The notes under the pieces are model-generated. The model was not told the origin of the DNA. It worked only from the letters and a program-made list of their open reading frames with translations, and made no database searches. Shown in pieces: positions 1 through 7,018 of a stretch of DNA of 18,668 bases; within the stretch, counting starts at the first letter, position 1, and every line of letters starts with the position of its first letter. This DNA comes from CAINOH01 sp041663565 (GTDB lineage: Archaea; Micrarchaeota; Micrarchaeia; Norongarragalinales; CAINOH01). The translations under genes and the position numbers were made by a program. The stretch spans positions 1 to 18,668 of the forward strand of contig JBAYMJ010000025.1 of the NCBI GenBank assembly GCA_041663565.1. The letters run 5' to 3'.

Positions 1-51
1 TGAACTGTTTCGGCTATTATTGTCGGTGGCATAAAACGGAGAGTGTGAAAA

Positions 52-540
52 ATGAGTGCAACTAAATACATTCGCGAATCGTTCCGCAAGACTATGGCCG
101 AGCGCGCGCCAGCATACAAAGCACGGCTCATCAAGTGGCACAAGCAGTCGCCGGTAGTGCGCCTGGACGGGCCGACCAACATACCCCGCGCAAGGGGACT
201 TGGGTACAAGGCTACCAAGGACATCCTGGTTGTGCGCGTGCGCATCAGCAAGGGAAAGCGCGTCCGCAGAAGGGCTGACTTGGGCCGCAAGCCTGGAAAG
301 AACCGCAAGGAAGTCAACCCTGGCGCACCGTTGTCATACTACGCCGTAATCAAGGCCGCAAACCGCTTTTCAAACCTCTCGCCGCTTGGAGTATACCTTG
401 CGGGAGAGACGGGCACGGACAAGTACTTCGAAGTAATAATGAGAAACAACTGTCCGCAGACACCCCAGAAGCCGGTCAAGCAGGCAGCGCCAGTTGCCGC
501 AAAGCCGGCAGCTGCTGCAAAGCCAGCCAAGAAGGCCTAG
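52..540 (+). CDS. rpl15e: Large ribosomal subunit protein eL15 (L15e), shortened C-terminus
   Basis: This is a structural protein of the archaeal large ribosomal subunit that binds 23S rRNA. The family pattern is clear: an N-terminal KYIRESFRK segment, RLIKWHKQSPVVRLDGPTN (residues 25-43), RARGLGYKA (47-54), a basic VRVRISKGKRVRRR strand (61-74), and the NLSPLGVYLAGETGTDKYFEVIM block (108-130). Family members usually reach about 190-200 residues and end in a conserved HP.I...RGLTSAGKK.RGL region. Here that last ~50-residue region is absent and replaced by an Ala/Pro/Lys-rich tail (about 134-162). The ATG is preceded by GGAGAG. The gene sits 13 nt before the Rnp3 gene, a common archaeal pairing. 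Identity is secure; the tail is the odd part. Confidence 0.95.
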   Translation: MSATKYIRESFRKTMAERAPAYKARLIKWHKQSPVVRLDGPTNIPRARGLGYKATKDILVVRVRISKGKRVRRRADLGRKPGKNRKEVNPGAPLSYYAVIKAANRFSNLSPLGVYLAGETGTDKYFEVIMRNNCPQTPQKPVKQAAPVAAKPAAAAKPAKKA

Positions 541-553
541 ACGGTAAATACAG

Positions 554-1105
554 ATGGACTTTGTTGACTTGAACGTCGCAAAGCCGGAACTGTCCGCGCT
601 TTTACACAAGCTCGGCTTTTCCCAATCTTTTTCCTTACAGACTGCTGCCATCAACTCGCAGGCGGACATCCAAAAAAAACTCAACAAGCCCTCGGCAGTG
701 GAATCCACCAACGTCGAGATGCTGATGGCCTGCTGCAGGCAGGAGAATGCAATCCTCATCAACCCTTTCCTTGCAAAGGGATTTGAGAAGGAGCCCAAGC
801 TCTTCCGCAAGATTTCCGAGGAGGGCAAGTTCCTCGAAATGCCGCTTTCGCTTTTTTTGGACTGCTCCGGTGCCAGGCGCGCAGGCAGGCTGCACGTAGC
901 GACCAAGGCGGCCAGGCTTGCGGCAAAGCACAAAGTAAGGGTAGTGATTACAAGCAGGGCAACCACTCCGGAGGGCTGCAAGTCGCCCAATGAAATCTGC
1001 GCCCTTACCGAGTCCTTCCTTGCGATGAGCCCCTCGCAGGCGCGGGACGCCATTTCAAAGAACCCCCTGGCTGCTGCCTCGGAAAACGGGCTTTCGCCGC
1101 TCTAG
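554..1105 (+). CDS. rnp3: Ribonuclease P protein component 3 (Rnp3, p30/Rpp30 family)
   Basis: This is a protein subunit of archaeal RNase P, which with the catalytic RNA removes 5' leaders from precursor tRNAs. Visible family features are the N-terminal FVDLNV strand (residues 3-8), AILINPFLAKGF, LEMPLSLFLDCSGARRAGRL, the helix AARLAAKHKVRVVITSRAT and the closing SPNEICALTESFLAMSPSQARDAISKNPL, which matches the family's final 'region of neighbours then A...l..NP' block. At 183 residues it is a little shorter than the usual 200-240. The start ATG lies 13 nt after the eL15 stop, so the two are very likely co-transcribed. Confidence rests on the pattern of conserved blocks rather than on one catalytic motif, because this subunit is a TIM-barrel RNA-binding protein with no protein active site. 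Confidence 0.85.
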   Translation: MDFVDLNVAKPELSALLHKLGFSQSFSLQTAAINSQADIQKKLNKPSAVESTNVEMLMACCRQENAILINPFLAKGFEKEPKLFRKISEEGKFLEMPLSLFLDCSGARRAGRLHVATKAARLAAKHKVRVVITSRATTPEGCKSPNEICALTESFLAMSPSQARDAISKNPLAAASENGLSPL

Positions 1106-1152
1106 GCAGAGGCGTCAGACTCCCTTTCGGCGACCTCGGAAAACGGCCTTTT

Positions 1153-1174
1153 GCCCCTCCGACGGGCCTTTTTA
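1153..1174 (+). terminator. Hairpin plus T-run after the eL15-rnp3 operon
   Basis: GCCC (1153-1156) and GGGC (1164-1167) form a short hairpin followed directly by CTTTTTAT. It lies about 50 nt after the rnp3 stop. Archaeal termination depends mainly on T-runs, so the T-run is the stronger part of the evidence. Confidence 0.5.
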
Positions 1175-1196
1175 TCCGGCCGGCTGTTTTACGCGG

Positions 1197-1240
1197 GTTT
1201 AAAAGATTAATCCAGAATATAGTTACTAACCAGTAGTAAC
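1197..1240 (+). promoter_or_regulatory. Promoter and 19-bp palindrome upstream of the surface-protein gene
   Basis: A TATA-like TTTAAAAGA lies at 1197-1206. A perfect inverted repeat, GTTACTA (1222-1228) and TAGTAAC (1234-1240) with a 5-nt spacer, falls where transcription would start about 25 bp downstream. That placement would suit a repressor operator. A hairpin in the 5' leader is the alternative reading. The gene's ribosome binding site, GGTGGG, is at 1251-1256, 6 nt before the ATG. Confidence 0.5.
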
Positions 1241-1262
1241 TTAAGTTGATGGTGGGTTCATA

Positions 1263-3074
1263 ATGTCTCAGGGCCAAGTTGACGGTGTAATCATCGCTGT
1301 TTCAGTTCTCACTCTAGCGCTCATAGGAATCATGATTGCAAGCCCCTCCAGCATGAGCGGGCTCTTCACCGCAGGTTCGCAGCCAGAGGCTACGCCGACG
1401 TCGATGCCGATACTCTCGCAATACACGCCCGCCTCGCCTTCGGCGCAGCCGACATACGTCTATACCGGGGTGCCGATAATCGACCAGTCCTATTACCCGG
1501 TCGCTGCCGCTCCATCCCCGACACCGTCATACTACAACCAGTACGGCGGCTACTACCAGTATAACCAGAACCCGTACAGCCCGTACTACAACTACAACAG
1601 CCAGTACCAATACTCCCAATACGCGCCTTCGTACTACCCCAATGGGACTCCCTACTACCCGCCGGGGTACCAGAACTACTTCAACTACTACCCCAACGGC
1701 ACGCCGATGTACGGCTACAACACCCAGTACGCATACTGCTACTCAAACTACACCGGCTCGTACCCGACAAGCATCAACGTGATTTCGGGCAGGTCGCCGG
1801 TCAACGTCTTCATTGACGGCACCTACTGCGGCACAATAACGGCCAACGGAAGCTCCTTCATGGCGTTCGGCCTCTCGCCGGGATACCACGCAATCTACGT
1901 GTCCGGCACCAACTGTTACAAGGTTGACTCGGTCTACACCACCTACCAGTACCAGACCAACATCAACGTGTGCTCGGACGGCAGCGTATCCGGCGGCAAC
2001 AGCCACTCGGGCGACGGCACGTACTACCTCTACCAGGGCGACCAGGTCACCGCGACCAGCGGCGCGACATTCGTCTACTCGAGCTTCTCGACGATGGAGT
2101 ACGGCCAGTCCGCGCTCCCGATGGCTTCGTTCTCAGTCACGCCAAGCAGCGGAAGCGCCTACTCGGTCAGCATGACAGTTGGCTCGGAATTCTACTACAC
2201 CGGAGGCTCCATACGCATCAACGGCGCTGTTGAGACGAACTCAGGAAAGCTCTTCGGCGTCACCGTGTCGTCTTCAGGCAACCTCCAGCCCTCGCCAATA
2301 GGCACGCGCACGCTTTCAGGACGCATCGTTGACGCGAACGGCACCGGGATATCCAACGGCGCCATATCCATAGTCAGCGCCTACGACCCGCAGACGTACA
2401 TGAACACCAAGATTGCGGGAACTGACGGCTACTACTCGATGCCCTACGTGCCAGACGGCATGTACAACGTCACGGTCAGCGCGCAAAACCACTACAGGCG
2501 CACCTGGACGTTCGTGCAGGTCTCCGCCGACGCATACGCAACCTACGACATCGCGGCGTCAACTTCAACGGCGACTCCGACGCCCACTCCCGCGACTTTG
2601 ACTTCGACGCACTACATAACAACGCAGTCATACCTGTTCTCGGTGCCGCTGGCAAGCCCCAGCGTCGCCAACAACACCTGCTCAAACACCACGGTGAACC
2701 GCCTCAACCCGTTCAACCAGAGCTGGTACGAAATCCCGATGTCGAACATGAACGGCAACGAGACTTACTGGCTCAACGTGACGTCACCATGCATGCTCTC
2801 GTTCACCGGCCCGGCGTACTATAACAGGTCGAACTACTACAACGTGCTCTACCCCGGCTGGAACGCTGTAAGCGCGCCGTACGACGGCGCCACGTTCAGC
2901 CAGCTTGCGGGCAACTGCGACATAACCGCGTACTCTAGGATAAACACTGCAGGCACGTACGAGACGTACAACGCGACTGCGGGCACCGGCACGCCGTTCG
3001 CAATGACCGCGGGAGTCGGGTACCTGGCATACTCGAACAACTCGACGCTGTGCGCGATGTACAACAGGTCGTAA
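1263..3074 (+). CDS. Membrane-anchored, probably glycosylated surface protein with Tyr-rich region, PEGA-like and CarboxypepD_reg-like domains
   Basis: This is a 603-residue predicted extracellular protein. Residues 9-26 form a single hydrophobic segment with few preceding charges, a signal peptide or N-terminal anchor. Residues 40-88 are a Pro/Ser/Thr spacer. Residues 90-167 are extremely Tyr-rich (28 Tyr in 78) with Asn, Gln and Pro, and include two copies of YYPNGTP. Residues about 171-216 (INVISGRSPVNVFIDG...) resemble a PEGA beta-domain; about 350-413 (LSGRIVDANGTGISNG...DGYYSMPYVPDGMYNVTV) resemble a carboxypeptidase-regulatory-like domain. A Ser/Thr/Pro linker (432-449) precedes a C-terminal domain containing PGWNAVSAP. 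About 15 N-x-S/T sequons suggest N-glycosylation. No enzyme motif was seen. Its role in the cell envelope is inferred. It ends 2 bp from the convergent gene on the other strand. Confidence 0.75.
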   Translation: MSQGQVDGVIIAVSVLTLALIGIMIASPSSMSGLFTAGSQPEATPTSMPILSQYTPASPSAQPTYVYTGVPIIDQSYYPVAAAPSPTPSYYNQYGGYYQYNQNPYSPYYNYNSQYQYSQYAPSYYPNGTPYYPPGYQNYFNYYPNGTPMYGYNTQYAYCYSNYTGSYPTSINVISGRSPVNVFIDGTYCGTITANGSSFMAFGLSPGYHAIYVSGTNCYKVDSVYTTYQYQTNINVCSDGSVSGGNSHSGDGTYYLYQGDQVTATSGATFVYSSFSTMEYGQSALPMASFSVTPSSGSAYSVSMTVGSEFYYTGGSIRINGAVETNSGKLFGVTVSSSGNLQPSPIGTRTLSGRIVDANGTGISNGAISIVSAYDPQTYMNTKIAGTDGYYSMPYVPDGMYNVTVSAQNHYRRTWTFVQVSADAYATYDIAASTSTATPTPTPATLTSTHYITTQSYLFSVPLASPSVANNTCSNTTVNRLNPFNQSWYEIPMSNMNGNETYWLNVTSPCMLSFTGPAYYNRSNYYNVLYPGWNAVSAPYDGATFSQLAGNCDITAYSRINTAGTYETYNATAGTGTPFAMTAGVGYLAYSNNSTLCAMYNRS

Positions 3075-3076
3075 AA

Positions 3077-3460
3077 CTAGCCATTTTCTTTTTTCTCTTT
3101 CCTTTTACTTAGCGGTAGGTCGCGGACGAAGTCGCGCATCTCAAGCACTTCCAGGTGGTTGGCCCAGTTCGAAAGCGAGGCCCGCTCGATTGCCGCCTGC
3201 ACCGCAGTCTCCACCGCCGCATCCCTCTTCAGGCTCTTGTCGCTCAGGTGCCGGTGCAATTCGTCTATGAACCTGTTGCGTACTGCTTCCGCGTGCTCGG
3301 CCTTGTCGCCGGCCAGGTAGTGCCTAACCTTCAGGGGACTTGGGTCGTTGGCCTGGTCGAACTCGTGCAGCTCGGCCACCCCGTCGAGGTAGACGCAGGC
3401 GTTCTCAAAACCCTGGCGCAGGGTCTTGATGTCTTTCGGGTTGACTTGCCGGTAATGCAT
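3077..3460 (-). CDS. Hypothetical protein downstream of hisS
   Basis: This is an unrecognised 127-residue protein, hydrophilic and apparently mostly helical, with a strongly basic/acidic tail (LSKRKEKKENG). It has no signal peptide, membrane segment or Cys cluster. It starts 28 nt after the hisS stop on the same strand, so it is probably in the hisS transcript. The ATG at 3460 is chosen because a GGGAGAAG purine run lies 11 nt upstream. The frame stays open further upstream (other ATGs at 3520 and 3550), but those starts would overlap the hisS C-terminus. It ends 2 bp from the stop of the surface-protein gene. Base composition and the long open frame support a real gene; function is unknown. 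Confidence 0.65.
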   Translation of the reverse strand: MHYRQVNPKDIKTLRQGFENACVYLDGVAELHEFDQANDPSPLKVRHYLAGDKAEHAEAVRNRFIDELHRHLSDKSLKRDAAVETAVQAAIERASLSNWANHLEVLEMRDFVRDLPLSKRKEKKENG

Positions 3461-3488
3461 GACAAAAACAACTTCTCCCAGGGAAGGT

Positions 3489-4811
3489 TCAGACGCTCCT
3501 TTTGACTGCGGCTGCGGCATCTGCCAGCCCGACGAGCGTTTCCTTTCCACTTACGAGGTTCCGCAGGTTGATTTTCTTTTCTGCAGCCTCCTTGTCGCCT
3601 ATGATTGCGGCAAACTGGATGCCCTGCTTGCCGCAGTAGTCTAGGTTCTTGGTGATGTTGCGGCCCAAAAGGTCGATTGCGACGTTCACGCCCTGCGCCC
3701 TGAGCGCCTGGGCCGCCTCGAATGCGAAGGGCTGGTCCTTGATGGGGATTACGAAAACCTCGACTGCGGTCCTGCGGATTCCTTCGATTTTCTCGCCCTT
3801 TGCGGCCTTTTCCTTGAGGAGCTCGCAGATGGACTCGAAGCCGAAAGCGACTCCGGTCGCGGGGACCTTCTCCTTTCCGGAGAACTTGCCGACCATCTCG
3901 TCGTAGCGGCCGCCGCCGCAGATGCTGGACTTGATGATGCTTCCGGGGACGTATCCTTCGAACACCGTGCTGCTGTAGTATGAGAGGCCGCGTGCCAGGC
4001 TGGTCTTGATTTCGTAAAAGCCGTCGCCTATCCCGTAGAGCTTGACATAGCCGACCAGCTGCTTCAGCTCGGCAAGGCCCTCGGCGCCAATGCCGGTCTT
4101 GATAATCTGCTCAAGCCTTGCCATCAGCTCGTCGTTGCCAAGCTTGTCCAGCTCGTCGAACAATTCTAGGACTTTCTTTGCGCTTGAAGCGGAGACGCCC
4201 TTTTCCTCCATCTCCTCCTGCACTTCCTTTGCGCCTATTTTTTCGAGCTTGTCAAGGGAAAGTATGACCGGGGTGGCCTGCTCGGCGCTTACCCCGCAGG
4301 ACTCAAGCAATCCGTCGAGCACCTTGCGGTTGTTTATCTTGAGCTTGCACCGGATTCCGAGCGCGTCGAAGCCCGCCTTGAGCACCGCCACAATCTCGGC
4401 CTCGGCGGCCTGGCTCTGCACGCCGAAGGTGTCAATGTCGCACTGGTAGAACTCGCGGTAGCGCCCGAGCTTGATTGGGCCGTCGCGCCACACCGGAGCT
4501 ATCGAATACCTCTTGAATGGCATCGCAAGGCGCGGGTTTGCCGCAAGCACCCTGCAAGTTGGAACCGTCTGGTCGTAGCGCAGGCCCAGCTCGCGCTTTC
4601 CCTGGTCGGTAAGCTTGTAGGTCTCCTTGAGGATTTCCGCGCCTCCCGCATACTTGGAGGAAAGCACTTCCCAATTTTCTATTGCCGGAGTCTCTATGGG
4701 GTTGAAGCCGAAGCGCTCGAAAACAGACTTGAGCCTCTGCATGGCCCAGTCTCTGAGGAGCTTTTCTTCAACAAGGAAGTCTCGCGAGCCGCGAACGGGG
4801 GTAAGGTCCAT
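3489..4811 (-). CDS. hisS: Histidyl-tRNA synthetase
   Basis: This class II aminoacyl-tRNA synthetase charges tRNA-His with histidine. Over 440 residues it shows the N-terminal PVRGSRDF element (5-12), LRYDQTVPTCR (77-87), motif 2 WRDGPIKLGRYREFYQCDIDTFG (108-130), the HisA-like loop LARGLSYYSSTVFE (272-285), and motif 3 GGGRYD (299-304) leading to ATGVAFGFE. The C-terminal ~95 residues form the anticodon-binding domain. In the histidine-specific loop the Asp/Glu common in bacterial enzymes (RGLDYY) is Ser here. The ATG at 4811 is preceded by GGTGTT, the same ribosome-binding pattern seen before uS12 and uS7. The gene diverges from argB. Confidence 0.96.
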   Translation of the reverse strand: MDLTPVRGSRDFLVEEKLLRDWAMQRLKSVFERFGFNPIETPAIENWEVLSSKYAGGAEILKETYKLTDQGKRELGLRYDQTVPTCRVLAANPRLAMPFKRYSIAPVWRDGPIKLGRYREFYQCDIDTFGVQSQAAEAEIVAVLKAGFDALGIRCKLKINNRKVLDGLLESCGVSAEQATPVILSLDKLEKIGAKEVQEEMEEKGVSASSAKKVLELFDELDKLGNDELMARLEQIIKTGIGAEGLAELKQLVGYVKLYGIGDGFYEIKTSLARGLSYYSSTVFEGYVPGSIIKSSICGGGRYDEMVGKFSGKEKVPATGVAFGFESICELLKEKAAKGEKIEGIRRTAVEVFVIPIKDQPFAFEAAQALRAQGVNVAIDLLGRNITKNLDYCGKQGIQFAAIIGDKEAAEKKINLRNLVSGKETLVGLADAAAAVKRSV

Positions 4812-4864
4812 AAGAACACCTTTTTGATAAGCATTTGTTGTTAAGCAATATTGTCTCCGATTCT

Positions 4865-4874
4865 CTTTTTAAGC
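4865..4874 (-). promoter_or_regulatory. TATA-like promoter element for hisS
   Basis: Read on the minus strand this is GCTTAAAAAG. It lies about 54-63 bp upstream of the hisS ATG. A start site 25 bp downstream would give a leader of about 30 nt carrying the GGTGTT ribosome binding site. Confidence 0.45.
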
Positions 4875-4911
4875 AACGGGATTATGTGAAATAACAATGG
4901 GTTTCCGGGCT

Positions 4912-4970
4912 TGTCGCCCGTTCGACAGTCCCGCCGGATTTTGTCACTTTTGGCGGGTAAATAAAATAAA
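4912..4970 (+). promoter_or_regulatory. argB promoter with two adjacent inverted repeats
   Basis: The 209-bp gap between divergent hisS and argB holds an A/T-rich TATA-like run TAAATAAAATAAA (4958-4970), about 50-60 bp before the argB ATG. Immediately upstream are two inverted repeats: TGTCG / CGACA (4912-4916, 4923-4927) and CCCGCC / GGCGGG (4930-4935, 4952-4957), the second abutting the TATA box. They could bind a regulator of the arginine operon. No known arginine-box consensus was recognised. Confidence 0.45.
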
Positions 4971-5020
4971 GAGCAAACAACAAAAGTAGTTCATAGCAAA
5001 GAGGTTGCCAAGACAAGCCT

Positions 5021-5863
5021 ATGGATGAAAAAAAGACTAAAGCCCCTTCAACAACAGCAGACGTCCTCATTCAAAAAATAACGCCCCACGCCAGTCGCCA
5101 CAAGGGCAAGGCCTTCGTGGTAAAGTACGGCGGCAACGCAATGAAAAGCGACGGCCTGAAGAAGTCGGTGATGGCCGACATTGCGCGCCTTTCAAGCATC
5201 GGAATCCGGGTTGTAGTTGTGCATGGAGGCGGGCCGGACATCACCGAACGCATGAAGGCTGCAGGGGTGGAACCGAAGTTCGTCAACGGACTGCGCGTCA
5301 CTGACCAGGCCACCTTGGACATAGTCAAGGAAGCCTCGGCTGAGATTAATGCCGAGATTTGCGGGTTGCTCAAGGCCAATGGAATCCGGGCGCAGAACGT
5401 GCAGGGTACAGTCATTGCCCAGCAGAAGAACGCCGAACTTGGACTGGTGGGAAAAGTCATTGGGGTAAAGACGGAAAAAATAACTAAAGTGCTGGATGCA
5501 AACCAAATCCCGGTCATTTCTCCTTTGGGAATCGCTGCTGACAACAAAACATACTACAATGTGAATGCAGACACGGTTGCGGTCAAGGTCGCGATAGCGC
5601 TTGGGGCTGAAAAACTGGTCCTGCTCACTGACGTGGACGGGGTTTTGGAAAACGGGAAAGTGATTTCCAAGATGACCGCGTCCCAAGTGCAGGAAAAGAC
5701 CGCAAGCGGGGTCATAACCAAGGGAATGATACCAAAAACCGAGGCGTGCGTGGAGGCAGTTCAGGCAGGCTGCGGCGATGCCGTGCTGCTCAACGGCACC
5801 ACTGCGCACGCGCTTTTATTTGACATTTTGCAAGATGACATTGGAACGGAGATCGTGAAGTAG
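5021..5863 (+). CDS. argB: Acetylglutamate kinase
   Basis: This enzyme phosphorylates N-acetyl-L-glutamate with ATP, the second step of the acetylated route to ornithine and arginine. The 280-residue amino-acid-kinase fold shows KYGGNAM (35-41), HGGGPDI (68-74), the substrate-binding NGLRVTD with Arg92, NVNADT (180-185), LLTDVDGVL (201-209) and KGMIPK (234-239). Arg92 in the substrate loop and the argC/argD/argJ neighbours favour acetylglutamate over the aminoadipate-carrier substrate of LysZ. The first ~25 residues are an extra hydrophilic N-terminal stretch. The stop is followed directly by the argD ATG with no gap, so translation is probably coupled. Confidence 0.95.
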   Translation: MDEKKTKAPSTTADVLIQKITPHASRHKGKAFVVKYGGNAMKSDGLKKSVMADIARLSSIGIRVVVVHGGGPDITERMKAAGVEPKFVNGLRVTDQATLDIVKEASAEINAEICGLLKANGIRAQNVQGTVIAQQKNAELGLVGKVIGVKTEKITKVLDANQIPVISPLGIAADNKTYYNVNADTVAVKVAIALGAEKLVLLTDVDGVLENGKVISKMTASQVQEKTASGVITKGMIPKTEACVEAVQAGCGDAVLLNGTTAHALLFDILQDDIGTEIVK

Positions 5864-7018
5864 ATGGATGCGAATGGCGTCAAGCAGGCAGAAATTGAGC
5901 ACGTGATGCAGACCTACGGCCGGTTCGACCTGGTGATTGAACGCGGCAAGGGGGCTTACGTTTTCGACAAGGACGGCAAGAAGTACCTTGACTTCATCGG
6001 CGGAATCGCCTGCAACCCGGTTGGCCACGGCAACAAGGAAATCGCCAAGGCGGTTTACCAGCAGATGACTACACTGGGCTGGGTCAGCAACCTATACTAT
6101 ACCGAGCCGCAGGCTGTGCTTGCAAAAAAGCTCTCGGAGCTTTCCGGCCTGCCAAAGGTCTTTTTCGCAAACTCCGGTGCAGAGGCCAACGAGGCCGCAA
6201 TCAAGCTTGCAAAGCGCACAACCGGAAAGGGCGAGTTCATAGCGTGCGAGCACGCGTTCCACGGCCGCACACACGCAACCCTCTCAGCAACCTGGAAGGA
6301 AAAATACAAGACGCCATTCAAGCCACTGGTTGAGGGGTTCTCGTTCGTTCCATACAACGACGTTGGTGCAATCGAGCGGGCGATTACCGACAAGACTGCT
6401 GCAGTAATAATTGAGCCAATCCAAGGCGAGGCAGGAGTGCTTGTGCCGTCTGCGGACTACTTGGAAAAAGTCCGCGAAGTATGCACCCGCAAAGGAGTCC
6501 TGCTCATCTTGGATGAGGTGCAGACCGGAGTAGGCCGGACTGGCAAATTCTTTGCCTACCAGCACACCAAAATAAAGCCGGACATAGTAACGCTGGCCAA
6601 GGGCCTGGCTAATGGCATCCCGATTGGCGTGTGCATTTCAAGCATCGAGTTTGGCCGCGCCGAGCACGCCTCGACTTTCGGGGGCAACTGCATATCCTCA
6701 GCAGCAGCGCTTGCTACCATTGACTACATTGAAAAGAACAACCTGATGGAAAACGCGGCCAAAGTCGGCAACCATTTCATGGAATCCCTTTCCAAGCTGA
6801 AAAAGATAAAGCAAGTGCGCGGCAAGGGATTAATCATTGGAGTGGACATTGACGGCGACGCAAAGTCAGTTGCTGACGAGTGCCTAAAGGTTGGTCTTCT
6901 CCTGAATAACGCCGCTGAACACACGCTCCGCTTCCTGCCGCCATTGACAATAACAACCAAAGAGGCGGACAAGGCGGTCAAGATACTCAAAAAGGTGCTG
7001 AACAGGAAAAATGGCTGA
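5864..7018 (+). CDS. argD: Acetylornithine aminotransferase
   Basis: This is a class III PLP-dependent aminotransferase. It converts N-acetylglutamate semialdehyde to N-acetylornithine using glutamate as amino donor. Key motifs in the 384 residues are NSGAEANE (103-110, cofactor phosphate binding), FHGRT (132-136), EPIQGE (184-189), LDEVQTG (216-222, with the Asp that contacts the PLP ring nitrogen) and TLAKGLANG with the PLP-binding Lys246. The ATG immediately follows the argB TAG, and the 3' end overlaps argC by 8 nt. Related enzymes act on several omega-amino substrates. The operon context fixes the acetylornithine role here. Confidence 0.94.
   Translation: MDANGVKQAEIEHVMQTYGRFDLVIERGKGAYVFDKDGKKYLDFIGGIACNPVGHGNKEIAKAVYQQMTTLGWVSNLYYTEPQAVLAKKLSELSGLPKVFFANSGAEANEAAIKLAKRTTGKGEFIACEHAFHGRTHATLSATWKEKYKTPFKPLVEGFSFVPYNDVGAIERAITDKTAAVIIEPIQGEAGVLVPSADYLEKVREVCTRKGVLLILDEVQTGVGRTGKFFAYQHTKIKPDIVTLAKGLANGIPIGVCISSIEFGRAEHASTFGGNCISSAAALATIDYIEKNNLMENAAKVGNHFMESLSKLKKIKQVRGKGLIIGVDIDGDAKSVADECLKVGLLLNNAAEHTLRFLPPLTITTKEADKAVKILKKVLNRKNG

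Noticed and set aside
370..1053. Long antisense frame opposite eL15 and rnp3
   Set aside because: It runs across two well-identified genes and their intergenic gap, and has no ribosome binding site or recognisable domain.
1530..1763. CRISPR or other DNA repeat array suggested by repeated TACTAC
   Set aside because: The repetition follows Tyr codons in an open reading frame, with no regular unit length or spacers.
1743..2685. Several overlapping frames inside the surface-protein gene
   Set aside because: They are Arg/Ala/Thr-rich shadow frames caused by the strong third-position C bias of the surface gene.
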